NCBI GenBank assembly: GCA_943789355.1
Contig: CALSTU010000004.1
Span: 558,001-622,000, forward strand
Length of the DNA stretch: 64,000 nt
Direction: 5' to 3'
Source of the DNA: UBA7430 sp002478765
Lineage (GTDB): Bacteria; Bacteroidota; Bacteroidia; Flavobacteriales; UBA7430
Shown here: piece after piece, positions 54,704 to 63,201 of the stretch
Layout: the number at the start of each line of letters is the position of its first letter
How positions within the stretch are numbered: the first letter of the stretch is position 1
Translations under genes and position numbers: made by a program
The notes under the pieces: model-generated
Databases searched by the model: none
Seen by the model: only the letters and a program-made list of their open reading frames with translations
What the model was told of the DNA's origin: nothing

Positions 54704-55852
54704 TTGAAATGGATTCGTTACATAAAGGGAGATAAGTATATCTGGGCTATAGCCGTTTTGCTCTCATTGGTTTCTATTGTTCTGGTATACAGCTCAAGTA
54801 GTCATTTGGCCTTTGCTTTTAAACAAGGAAACACTTTTTCTTTTTTGGTAAAGCATCTGATCCATTTGGGAATTGGTTTTTTCATCATGTGGGCTTTGTC
54901 TCGCATTCCCTTTAAATATTTTTACAACAGTTCGATACTTATTTATGGCTTAGCACTTCTATTGGTTTTTTGGGCGATGAGTGGAGGAGAAACCATTTCT
55001 GGAGCCAATGCAAGTCGTTGGATTCGCATTGCTGGATTCACCTTTCAACCCTCTGAGTTGGCTAAGTTAGCGCTCTTTGTTTTGTTGGCGAGGAATTTGG
55101 TTCATTACAGAGATCGCTTGCACTCGTTTAAGCAGTCTTTCCTTCCTGTTCTGGGTCCTGTAATATTGATTTGTGGATTGATACTTCCTTCAAATTTTTC
55201 AACGGCAGCCATCATTTTTATGATCAGTTTTTTAATCATGTTTGTAGGAAGATATTCCTTGAAATGGTTGAGTGCAATGATTCTAATAGGACTTGTTTCT
55301 TTGGGCTTGTTTTATGCCATTGTCACGAAATTTCCGGAGGTAAGCAATCGAGTGGGTACTTGGAAGTCTCGAATAGAGTCTTTTACGGACAAAAGTAGTG
55401 ATGGGAACTACCAAGTGAATCACGCTAAAACAGCTATAGCGAGAGGTGGAATTTGGGGGAAAGGACCTGGTAAGAGTGTCCAGAAGTATTTTTTACCTCA
55501 ATCTTCTTCTGATTTTATTTTTGCTGTAATCGTAGAGGAGTATGGCGTTATGGGCGGGGGTTTTGTGATTGTGTTGTATTTGTTCTTGCTCTTCAGAATT
55601 CTCAGAATAGCAAGTAAGTCTGATGACGATTTTGCTGTACTGATGACTATAGGCTTAGGTTTTTCAATAATATCTCAAGCCTTCATCAACATGTCTGTTG
55701 CTGTAAACCTTCTTCCTGTTACGGGGCAAACACTCCCTTTAATAAGTGCTGGAGGCTCATCGGTATGGATGACTTGCGCAGCGATAGGTTTGATTTTGAG
55801 CATCAGTAATAGTGTCGATTCATCCACGGAAATGGGTACTTATGAAGCATAA
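54704..55852 (+). CDS. ftsW: Septal peptidoglycan glycosyltransferase FtsW
   Basis: 382 aa from TTG 54704 (MKWIRYIKGDKYIW). The overlapping ATG at 54709 is out of frame. About ten membrane helices of the SEDS family; conserved GGETISGANASRWI with the catalytic-loop residues and the C-terminal LLPVTGQTLPLISAGGSS signature (near 341-358). Position between murD and murG identifies FtsW rather than RodA. It polymerises glycan strands at the septum with FtsI. Confidence 0.94.
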   Translation: MKWIRYIKGDKYIWAIAVLLSLVSIVLVYSSSSHLAFAFKQGNTFSFLVKHLIHLGIGFFIMWALSRIPFKYFYNSSILIYGLALLLVFWAMSGGETISGANASRWIRIAGFTFQPSELAKLALFVLLARNLVHYRDRLHSFKQSFLPVLGPVILICGLILPSNFSTAAIIFMISFLIMFVGRYSLKWLSAMILIGLVSLGLFYAIVTKFPEVSNRVGTWKSRIESFTDKSSDGNYQVNHAKTAIARGGIWGKGPGKSVQKYFLPQSSSDFIFAVIVEEYGVMGGGFVIVLYLFLLFRILRIASKSDDDFAVLMTIGLGFSIISQAFINMSVAVNLLPVTGQTLPLISAGGSSVWMTCAAIGLILSISNSVDSSTEMGTYEA

Positions 55853-56942
55853 ACGATATATAATCAGCGGCGGGGGTACGGGAGGCCATATTTTCCCAGC
55901 GCTTGCCATTGCTAAAGGGATTGAGAAGCGCGATTCGGAAAGCGAATTTCTTTTTGTAGGTGCATCAGACCGTATGGAGATGCAAAAAATTCCTGCAGCC
56001 GGTTACTCCATTGAGGGCTTGTGGATTTCAGGTTTTCAAAGATCAAACCCGTTAAAAAATATATGGATTCCGCTCAAGCTAATCTGCAGTATTCTGAAGT
56101 CGTTCAGGATCCTACTTCGATTCAAACCCAAAGTTGTCATAGGGACGGGAGGTTATGCGAGTGGACCACTTCTGTGGGTCGCTTCTTTACTCAATATCCC
56201 CACCGTTATTCAGGAGCAAAATTCTTTTCCAGGTATTACAAACAAAATCTTGGGATCTAAAGTAAACCATATCTGTGTGGCTTATTCAGGTTTAGAGAAG
56301 TTCTTCCCGAAAGAGAAGTTGTGTTTTACCGGAAATCCAATACGTGCCGAGATAGAGTCCGGAGGTTATGATAAAGAGAAAGTCGTTACATCCATGGGCT
56401 TTGATGTAAAAAAACCTCTGGTTTTAGTGGTTGGAGGTAGTTTGGGATCAAAGCGAATCAACGAAACAATATTAAAACACATTTCTTGGTTTCAAGAGAA
56501 CGATGTGCAGCTGATATGGCAAACCGGAAGTTTGTATTACAATCGGTGTAAGCCCGCTCAAGAATTACTTGGCGATACAGGAATTGTTAAGGACTTTTTA
56601 TCAGATATGGGGGCTGTGCTCACCGCTGCCGATGTCGTCATATCCAGAGCAGGAGCCATAGCATTGTCTGAGTTATGTGCCCTTGGGAAAGCATCCATTC
56701 TTGTTCCATCTCCAAATGTAGCAGAAGACCATCAGAAGAAAAATGCTTTGGCACTTTCTGAAAAGCAGGCTGCAATATTGGTTGAAGAAAAACAGATGGA
56801 TGTGAAACTTTTTCAGGTCTTGAATGAGCTTGTCTTTGATGTGGATAAGCAAAGAGAACTCGCCACCAATTGTGCGGAAATGCATCGTCCTAATGCAACT
56901 GAGAAAATTGTAGACCTCATCCAAGAACTTTCTCATGATTAA
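55842..56942 (+). CDS. murG: UDP-GlcNAc:lipid I GlcNAc-transferase MurG
   Basis: 366 aa from the ATG at 55842, 11 nt inside ftsW. It opens directly into the glycine-rich ISGGGTGGHIFPALAIA loop (8-24). Other marks: GTGGYASGP near 94-102, EQNSFPG near 119-125, GGSLGS near 182-187 and SRAGA(I)ALSELCALGK near 268-282. GT-B glycosyltransferase at the inner face of the membrane that completes lipid II. Confidence 0.96.
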   Translation: MKHKRYIISGGGTGGHIFPALAIAKGIEKRDSESEFLFVGASDRMEMQKIPAAGYSIEGLWISGFQRSNPLKNIWIPLKLICSILKSFRILLRFKPKVVIGTGGYASGPLLWVASLLNIPTVIQEQNSFPGITNKILGSKVNHICVAYSGLEKFFPKEKLCFTGNPIRAEIESGGYDKEKVVTSMGFDVKKPLVLVVGGSLGSKRINETILKHISWFQENDVQLIWQTGSLYYNRCKPAQELLGDTGIVKDFLSDMGAVLTAADVVISRAGAIALSELCALGKASILVPSPNVAEDHQKKNALALSEKQAAILVEEKQMDVKLFQVLNELVFDVDKQRELATNCAEMHRPNATEKIVDLIQELSHD

Positions 56943-58278
56943 GCTAGATGACATAAAGCATATTTACTTTCTCGGTATCGGAGGGATTGGAATGAGTGCT
57001 TTGGCTCGATATTTTTTAGCCAAAAGCATAAAGGTGGCTGGTTACGATCGCAATGCTTCTGAGCTTTGCAACTCTTTAGCTCAAGCTTCTTGTTCCATAA
57101 GTTATGAAGATGATTTGGGGAATCTTCCCGACGACTTTAATTTGGAATCAACCTTGGTGGTTTACACCCCAGCAATTCCAAAAGACAATCCGTTGTTTAA
57201 CCATTTTCAGAAAGAAGGTTTCACCTTATGTAAGCGAGCTGAATTGTTAGGTGCGATTACAAAAAATATGCAGTGTTTGTCTGTGGCTGGAACTCATGGA
57301 AAGACAACCATATCAAGCTTAGTGACTTATATTTTGAGTGATAATGGTGTTGATTGTACCGCTTTTTTAGGTGGAATTTCAACCGATTTGGATTCGAATT
57401 TGAGGATAGGCTCAGAAAATATTGCGGTCGTTGAAGCCGATGAGTTTGATCGATCTTTCCTGAAGCTCAGACCCAATTGGGCCGTTGTAAGTTCTATGGA
57501 TGCAGATCATTTGGATGTATACGGAACGTCTGAACATTTGGAGGAGTCGTTTCGAATGTTTTCAGACTTGATTCAAGGAGGGGAATTAATTGCTAAGGAA
57601 GGTTTAAAACTACCATCGAAGTATACTTATGCGCTGAATTCGGATTCTGCAGATTTTTCTGCCTCACAGATTCATGTGAATGCTGGTAATTATTGTTTTG
57701 ATCTTAGATACCCTGGGGGTATTTGCAGCAAGGTCGTTACGGGTTTGCCGGGTATTCACAACGTAGAAAATGCAGTTGCCGCTTTTGCTCTAGCATATTT
57801 TCAAAAGGTATCCGTTCAGGGTATTTTAAAGTCAATAAAGACTTTTTCTGGTGTTAAAAGACGTTTTGAATATCATGTAAACAGTGCACAACAGATTTAT
57901 ATTGATGATTATGCACATCACCCCAAAGAAATTAAGGTTGCGATTCAATCCGTGAGAGATTTGTTTCCAGACAAAAAATTAACGGTCATATTTCAACCTC
58001 ATTTGTTTAGTAGAACACGTGATTTTATGGATGATTTTGCCAAAGAATTGTCATGTGCCGACCGGGTGATGCTTTTGGATATTTATCCGGCTAGAGAACT
58101 TCCTATTTCAGGTGTAAACTCAGCGGTATTATTAGATAAACTTACATGCCCGGGGAAAGGTTTGTACTTGAAGTCAGATTTCCCAAATATTCTCACGGAA
58201 ATTGAGGTCTTGATGACGCTTGGTGCTGGAGATATTGATGATTTAGTAGAACCCATTAAAGCCCATTTAGTCTCGTGA
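56935..58278 (+). CDS. murC: UDP-N-acetylmuramate--L-alanine ligase MurC
   Basis: 447 aa, starting 8 nt inside murG. N-terminal GIGGIGMSALAR (14-25), ATP loop GTHGKTT (119-125), VEADEFDRSFL near 169-179 and the C-terminal DDYAHHPKEI (about 322-331). First committed amino-acid addition to UDP-MurNAc. No ddl follows, in contrast with many Proteobacteria; ftsQ overlaps by 4 nt. Confidence 0.96.
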   Translation: MIKLDDIKHIYFLGIGGIGMSALARYFLAKSIKVAGYDRNASELCNSLAQASCSISYEDDLGNLPDDFNLESTLVVYTPAIPKDNPLFNHFQKEGFTLCKRAELLGAITKNMQCLSVAGTHGKTTISSLVTYILSDNGVDCTAFLGGISTDLDSNLRIGSENIAVVEADEFDRSFLKLRPNWAVVSSMDADHLDVYGTSEHLEESFRMFSDLIQGGELIAKEGLKLPSKYTYALNSDSADFSASQIHVNAGNYCFDLRYPGGICSKVVTGLPGIHNVENAVAAFALAYFQKVSVQGILKSIKTFSGVKRRFEYHVNSAQQIYIDDYAHHPKEIKVAIQSVRDLFPDKKLTVIFQPHLFSRTRDFMDDFAKELSCADRVMLLDIYPARELPISGVNSAVLLDKLTCPGKGLYLKSDFPNILTEIEVLMTLGAGDIDDLVEPIKAHLVS

Positions 58279-59003
58279 AGAAGTTTTTGCACATATGTTT
58301 GGTGTTGTTTTCGTTCACTGCTCTGTCTTTTTTGATTTGGATGAATCAAACGAGTTACCATAATATGGTATGCGAGGGGGTTGATGTTCAGGTGAGTACA
58401 GATGGAGATGTGTTTTTTTTAGATGCGGAAATGGTGGAGGCCATGATCGATGAAAACGTAGATTCTATCCTCGGCAAACGCTACCAAGATATAAACATTT
58501 ACTTGTTAGAAGAATTCCTTGATGCTCATGTCAATGTTCAGAAAGCAGAACTATATTTAACTAATGAGGGGGAGTTGTGTGTGGAGGTGGAGCAACGGAA
58601 ACCCTTGGCTCGAGTTTTTGAAGCAGAGAATTCTTATTATTTGGATGAAGCGTACGAGCCGTTTTCATTGTCAGAGGTCTACAGTGCAAGAGTTCTCCAG
58701 GTGTTTTGGTCAGAACCTACAGCCCTAAGAAAGGAATATCTTGCTCAACTTCTCAACCTGATTGAAGAAGATGCGTTTTTACAAGCACAGATTACGGGGA
58801 TCGTGTTTGATGAGGAAGACGAAATTATAGTATTACCTAGAGTGGGTAATCATGAAATCCTAATAGGGAAAGCTCAAGGTTTAGATAAGAAATTTGAGAA
58901 TCTGAAAGTTTTTTACAAACACGGATTAGAAAAAGTTGGTTGGGACAGATACGCTCAGATAAATTTGAAATTTGAGAACCAAGTAGTCTGTACAAAAAGA
59001 TAG
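58275..59003 (+). CDS. ftsQ: Cell division protein FtsQ
   Basis: 242 aa from GTG 58275 (GTGA overlap with murC). One N-terminal membrane helix (about 5-24), then a periplasmic domain of about 210 residues with a compact POTRA-like region (about 30-100) and the beta domain (QRKPLARVFEAENSYYLDE, about 111-129). Sequence divergence from E. coli FtsQ is large, so the call depends on topology and on the position between murC and ftsA. Confidence 0.88.
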   Translation: MKKFLHICLVLFSFTALSFLIWMNQTSYHNMVCEGVDVQVSTDGDVFFLDAEMVEAMIDENVDSILGKRYQDINIYLLEEFLDAHVNVQKAELYLTNEGELCVEVEQRKPLARVFEAENSYYLDEAYEPFSLSEVYSARVLQVFWSEPTALRKEYLAQLLNLIEEDAFLQAQITGIVFDEEDEIIVLPRVGNHEILIGKAQGLDKKFENLKVFYKHGLEKVGWDRYAQINLKFENQVVCTKR

Positions 59004-59007
59004 CGAA

Positions 59008-60369
59008 ATGGAACAAGGAGAAATTGCCATTGGATTAGACATTGGGACAACAAAAATTGTTGCCATAGTAGGTCGAAAGAATGAATATGGGAAAATTGAG
59101 GTCTTAGGTTTTGGTAAAGCCAAGTCTTTAGGTGTCCAACGTGGCGTTGTTTCAAACATTACCCAAACCATCGAGTCCATTCAGCATGCAGTTAAAGAAG
59201 CCGAAGCAGATTCTAATTTGAGTTTAGAGCATTGTGTCGTAGGAATTGCAGGACAACATATACGATCCCTACAACACAGTGATTATATATTGCGCGAAGA
59301 CGCTCAGGAGGTTATTACGCAGCAAGACATAGATAAGCTGATTGAAAATGTTCACAAATTGGTGATGCTTCCAGGAGAAGAGATTATTCATGTTTTGCCT
59401 CAGGAATACAAAATAGATGGGGAGCCCAATATTCACGAGCCCATAGGGATGCTTGGTCGACGTTTGGAAGCAAATCTCCACATTGTCGTTGGACAAAAAG
59501 CAGCCATTGGCAATATATTCTCATGCGTTAAGAAATCAAATTTAGAAGTTTCTGGAATTACACTCGAGCCTCTAGCTTCTGCAGAAGCAGTGTTAAGCGA
59601 TGAGGAAAAAGAAGCGGGAGTATGTTTGGTCGATATTGGGGGAGGTACGACCGATGTAGCCATCTTTAAAGACGGTATCATACGTCATACATCTGTAATC
59701 CCTTTTGGAGGGAATGTTATCTCCGAAGATATTAAGGAAGGTTGTTCGATTATCGAAAAACAGTCGGAGCTTTTGAAAATGAAATTTGGTTCAGCCTGGC
59801 CGGGAGAAAATAGTGAAAACGAGATCGTTTCAATACCGGGTTTAAGGGGAAGGGAGCCTAAAGAGATTTCATTAAAAATGCTTTCAAAAATTATTCATGC
59901 TCGCTTGGTGGAAATTATAGACCAGGTCTACGTTGAAATTAAGAATTATGGACATGAAGAAGGAAAGAAGAAGTTAATTGCAGGGATTGTTTTAACGGGA
60001 GGAGGTTCCCAGTTGAAACATATCAAGCAATTGTTTGAATATGAAACAGGAATGGATACGCGTGTAGGGTTTCCGAACGAGCACCTGGCAAAAGGGGCTC
60101 GTCCAGAATTAGAAAGTCCTATGTATGCTACAGCAATTGGCTTGGTGATGAAGGGTGTTGAACTTAACGATAAAAACCCACAAATATTACAGGACAGAAA
60201 AGTGGAAGAAGTATCAAGCCCAATCAATCAGACGATAGATCAAGTTGATGTGAAAGCCTCAACAAGCTCTGTGTCGACAGCTGTAGACGAATTGAACGAT
60301 AACCCTAAAGAATCCTTCTTTGATAAGTGGGTGAGAGGGTTTATGAATTTTTTAGCTAATGAAGATTAA
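59008..60369 (+). CDS. ftsA: Cell division protein FtsA
   Basis: 453 aa. Actin-like ATPase: phosphate loop LDIGTTKIVAIVG (10-22), SHS2-type 1C insertion (about 85-165), second phosphate loop LVDIGGGTTDVAIF (about 210-223) and adenosine motif LTGGGSQLKHI near 330-340. A C-terminal amphipathic helix (SFFDKWVRGFMNFLANED, about 436-453) follows a linker of about 50 residues and should bind the membrane. It tethers FtsZ filaments. Confidence 0.96.
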   Translation: MEQGEIAIGLDIGTTKIVAIVGRKNEYGKIEVLGFGKAKSLGVQRGVVSNITQTIESIQHAVKEAEADSNLSLEHCVVGIAGQHIRSLQHSDYILREDAQEVITQQDIDKLIENVHKLVMLPGEEIIHVLPQEYKIDGEPNIHEPIGMLGRRLEANLHIVVGQKAAIGNIFSCVKKSNLEVSGITLEPLASAEAVLSDEEKEAGVCLVDIGGGTTDVAIFKDGIIRHTSVIPFGGNVISEDIKEGCSIIEKQSELLKMKFGSAWPGENSENEIVSIPGLRGREPKEISLKMLSKIIHARLVEIIDQVYVEIKNYGHEEGKKKLIAGIVLTGGGSQLKHIKQLFEYETGMDTRVGFPNEHLAKGARPELESPMYATAIGLVMKGVELNDKNPQILQDRKVEEVSSPINQTIDQVDVKASTSSVSTAVDELNDNPKESFFDKWVRGFMNFLANED

Positions 60370-60385
60370 TGCAAACACCTAAGTT

Positions 60386-62473
60386 ATGGCGGATTTAGAT
60401 TTTGACATGCCACAAAACCAGTCTTCTTCGATCAAGGTTATCGGAGTTGGTGGAGGCGGTAGTAATGCTGTAAATTACATGTATCACAAGGGGATTAAAG
60501 GAGTTGATTTTGTTGTTTGCAACACGGATCAACAGGCTCTTGATGACAGCCCTGTGCCTACCAAAATACAGTTGGGAGTTTCTGTTACCGAGGGCTTGGG
60601 TGCAGGTGCTTGGCCTTTGAAAGGACGAATGGCTGCAGAAGAAAATATTAAAGATGTTGTAGATGTTTTGGAGTGCAACACCAAAATGGTGTTTATCAAT
60701 GCTGGAATGGGTGGTGGAACGGGTACCGGCGCAGCTCCCGTTATAGCTAAAGCAGCCAAAGATTTAGATATTCTAACCGTTGCTATTGTAACCATACCCT
60801 TTGTTTTTGAGGGAGAGCTCAGAATGAGTCAGGCCAAGGAGGGGATTGAGGAGTTGAAAGAGCATGTTGATTCTTTGATCGTCATCAACAACAACAAATT
60901 AAGAGAGATATACGGTAATCTAGGATTTAAGTCAGGTTTTGCAAAAGCCGATGAAATATTAGCCACTGCCTCCAGAGGAATTGCTGAGGTCATTACCCAA
61001 AAAGGGCATTTGAACATCGATTTAAATGATGCGAAAACAGTGCTGTCTAATAGTGGAACAGCCATTATGGGCTCTGGAACAGCTTCCGGTGACGGTCGAG
61101 CTATCAAGGCCGTTAAGGGTGCTATCGAATCTCCGTTGTTGGATAACAGTCACATTCGTGGGGCTAAGAAAGTTTTGTTGTTGATTGTTTCGGGAGCGGA
61201 AGAGGTTACTTTTGAAGAGATGGGAGAGATTTCAGATTTCATCCAAGATCAAGTGATGATAGAGGGAGGGTCTCCTGCCGATATTATAATGGGAGTTGCT
61301 GAAGATGAACAACTAGAGTCTGCAGTTAATGTTACGGTTGTAGCTACTGGATTCCACGAAGGGAAAGCTGTCAATCCATTGACTGGAGCTCCCGAAAAAG
61401 TTGTTCATGATTTAGAGGAGAAAATTCGTCCTGCAAAAGTTGTTGAGCAACCCATACTTGTAGCTGATCCAGTAGCGAATCTAAATAAAGCGCCTGAGGC
61501 AAAAGTGAAACACGTTTTAACTTCAGATGTAGAAGTTGAGACGCCGGCAAATGAATTTCCTTCGGTTTCTGATTTAAGGGAAGAGGTTGTGGAAAGCGCT
61601 TCAGAGTCTTCGATTTCTGAAGATGAGCCTCAGAAGCAAGTAAGCATGACCTTTGAATTTGATTTAGAGGAACAACCCGTTGTTTCGGAGACAAACTCTG
61701 AGGAGCCTGAAATTCGCTTTAATTTAATTGATGAAACTGAAGAAGAGTCTGTTGAGAATGAGGAAAGAGAAGAATTCGTAGGTACCGATGATGTTGAGGT
61801 TTTTGACGACATGACTCTCGAGGAAACTTCCGAAGAACTTTTGGTTCAGGATGACTTATCTTTTCAGATAAATACGGAATCCATGGATGAAAAACCTTCG
61901 ATCCATTTTAGCTTGGATGAATCCGATGATGCGATCGATGACGAACAGAAAATAGTGCATACACTTTGTATGGATGACGATGATGATGACGCTTTTTCAT
62001 TTGAACCTACGCAACAAGATGTTCAGGATGAGGTCGTATCCATACCTGTTAAGGACCACAGTCAGCAAGTAGATGATCAATCTCCAGCGTTGAGTACATC
62101 GACAGATCAAGCTTTTGAAGATCAAAATGTGGCTGTTACTGAACAGCATGTTCCTGAGAAAGAGGAGCCTAAGGCCAGTATTGAGCCAACAGTAGAAAGA
62201 GCATCTTCTACGCACAGTAAGGCTGTTCAAGAGCAGATAGAACGAGCTCAAAAACGAAAAGAGCGCTTGCAAAAGTTTAATTATCGTTTTCGAAATAATT
62301 CGGTAATCGATAAGGCCGAAAGTGAGCCAGCTTATAAGAGGCAGGGTGTCGAGTTAAACCAAATGAATCACTCCTCCGATGAAACATTGTCGAGGTTAAG
62401 TTTGAGTACAAAAGAAGATGGTGAGCTTGAATTAAAAAGCAAGAACTCGTTTTTACATGATAACGTTGATTAA
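60386..62473 (+). CDS. ftsZ: Cell division protein FtsZ with long acidic C-terminal linker
   Basis: 695 aa, almost twice the E. coli length. Residues 14-330 are the tubulin-like GTPase: GVGGGGSNAVN (20-30), the signature GMGGGTGTGAAP (107-118) and the T7 loop NLDL-equivalent (HLNIDLNDAK, about 210). Residues 331-640 form a very acidic, Glu/Asp/Ser-rich linker with no recognisable domain, followed by a basic helix region (QERAQKRKERLQKF, by position about 612-632) and the conserved end KSKNSFLHDNVD. Long linkers are usual in Bacteroidota. It forms the Z ring. Confidence 0.97.
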   Translation: MADLDFDMPQNQSSSIKVIGVGGGGSNAVNYMYHKGIKGVDFVVCNTDQQALDDSPVPTKIQLGVSVTEGLGAGAWPLKGRMAAEENIKDVVDVLECNTKMVFINAGMGGGTGTGAAPVIAKAAKDLDILTVAIVTIPFVFEGELRMSQAKEGIEELKEHVDSLIVINNNKLREIYGNLGFKSGFAKADEILATASRGIAEVITQKGHLNIDLNDAKTVLSNSGTAIMGSGTASGDGRAIKAVKGAIESPLLDNSHIRGAKKVLLLIVSGAEEVTFEEMGEISDFIQDQVMIEGGSPADIIMGVAEDEQLESAVNVTVVATGFHEGKAVNPLTGAPEKVVHDLEEKIRPAKVVEQPILVADPVANLNKAPEAKVKHVLTSDVEVETPANEFPSVSDLREEVVESASESSISEDEPQKQVSMTFEFDLEEQPVVSETNSEEPEIRFNLIDETEEESVENEEREEFVGTDDVEVFDDMTLEETSEELLVQDDLSFQINTESMDEKPSIHFSLDESDDAIDDEQKIVHTLCMDDDDDDAFSFEPTQQDVQDEVVSIPVKDHSQQVDDQSPALSTSTDQAFEDQNVAVTEQHVPEKEEPKASIEPTVERASSTHSKAVQEQIERAQKRKERLQKFNYRFRNNSVIDKAESEPAYKRQGVELNQMNHSSDETLSRLSLSTKEDGELELKSKNSFLHDNVD

Positions 62474-62482
62474 TACAAAGTA

Positions 62483-62938
62483 ATGAGTTTAAAAGCACAG
62501 ATCATGCCCGCTATGAAAGAGGCTATGAAAGCAAAAGATAAAGTGACTCTTGAAACACTGAGGGCGATTAAAGCTGAATTGTTAAAGGTTGATACAGCTT
62601 CTGGATCTTCAGGAGAAATGAGTGAAGCTGAGGAAATCAAATTGCTTCAGAAGATGCAAAAGCAACGCAAAGACGCTGCAACAATTTATATAGAGCAAGG
62701 TCGTAAAGATTTAGCTGAAGATGAGCTTGCTCAGACCGAGGTGCTTGCAAAATTTCTTCCCCAGCAAATGACTGAAGTAGAGTTGAAGAGTGCTGTGGCT
62801 TTAATACTTGAAAGAGTAGGAGCTACTGAGCCTTCCGATATGGGTAAGGCTATGGGTATGGCTTCAAAAGAGCTTGCAGGTAAAGCTGAAGGACGGGCTA
62901 TAGCGGATGCGGTTAAAGCGCTTTTAAATCCGTCATAA
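62483..62938 (+). CDS. GatB/YqeY domain protein
   Basis: 151 aa, a stand-alone YqeY domain. Helical, with LETLRAIKAELLKV (about 26-39), RKDAATIYIEQGRKDLAEDE near 62-81, LAKFLPQQMTE near 88-98 and a C-terminal GKAMGMASKELAGKAEGR. It resembles the tail domain of the amidotransferase subunit GatB and of some GlnRS; the free-standing protein has no settled function. It starts 9 nt after ftsZ and ends the dcw transcript. Confidence 0.92.
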   Translation: MSLKAQIMPAMKEAMKAKDKVTLETLRAIKAELLKVDTASGSSGEMSEAEEIKLLQKMQKQRKDAATIYIEQGRKDLAEDELAQTEVLAKFLPQQMTEVELKSAVALILERVGATEPSDMGKAMGMASKELAGKAEGRAIADAVKALLNPS

Positions 62939-62989
62939 CAATTAATGTTTTTGAGTTTTCAACTCCTGTTAAGTGTTTTCACCTACACA

Positions 62990-63057
62990 ATGAGTAATTA
63001 CACCTATTGACTCGTAGCCTATATGAGGCTTACATTTGTCTCATATAATAGTTTTAG
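62990..63057. repeat. Dyad repeat element, copy B
   Basis: Perfect inverted repeat TATATGAG (63020-63027) and CTCATATA (63040-63047) with a 12 nt spacer, preceded by a second dyad ATGAGT...ACTCGT (62990-63015). Positions 63037-63057 equal 8710-8730 exactly. Here it lies between the convergent yqeY and groL genes, with a TATTTTTG box at 63068-63075 downstream. Confidence 0.6.
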
Positions 63058-63078
63058 TTAATAGTAATATTTTTGGTA

Positions 63079-63110
63079 AAGAGTCCTCACTTTTAGTGGG
63101 GACTCTTTTT
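63079..63110 (+). terminator. Terminator downstream of yqeY
   Basis: Stem of about 12 bp (63079-63090 with 63096-63107, one T-G pair) followed by a T-run. Closes the dcw/yqeY transcript or a short transcript from the element just upstream. Confidence 0.8.
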
Positions 63111-63151
63111 TTAATACACATCAAGTGATTCCGTTATTTGTATCCATAAAA

Positions 63152-63183
63152 AAAGCCCTGTTTTTGTACAAAAACAGGGCTTT
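63152..63183 (-). terminator. groL terminator
   Basis: A perfect 32 bp palindrome without unpaired bases beyond the GTAC centre, with T-run on the minus strand. It lies 19 bp past the groL stop. Confidence 0.85.
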
Positions 63184-63201
63184 AGTTTGTTTGGAAATCT
63201 C

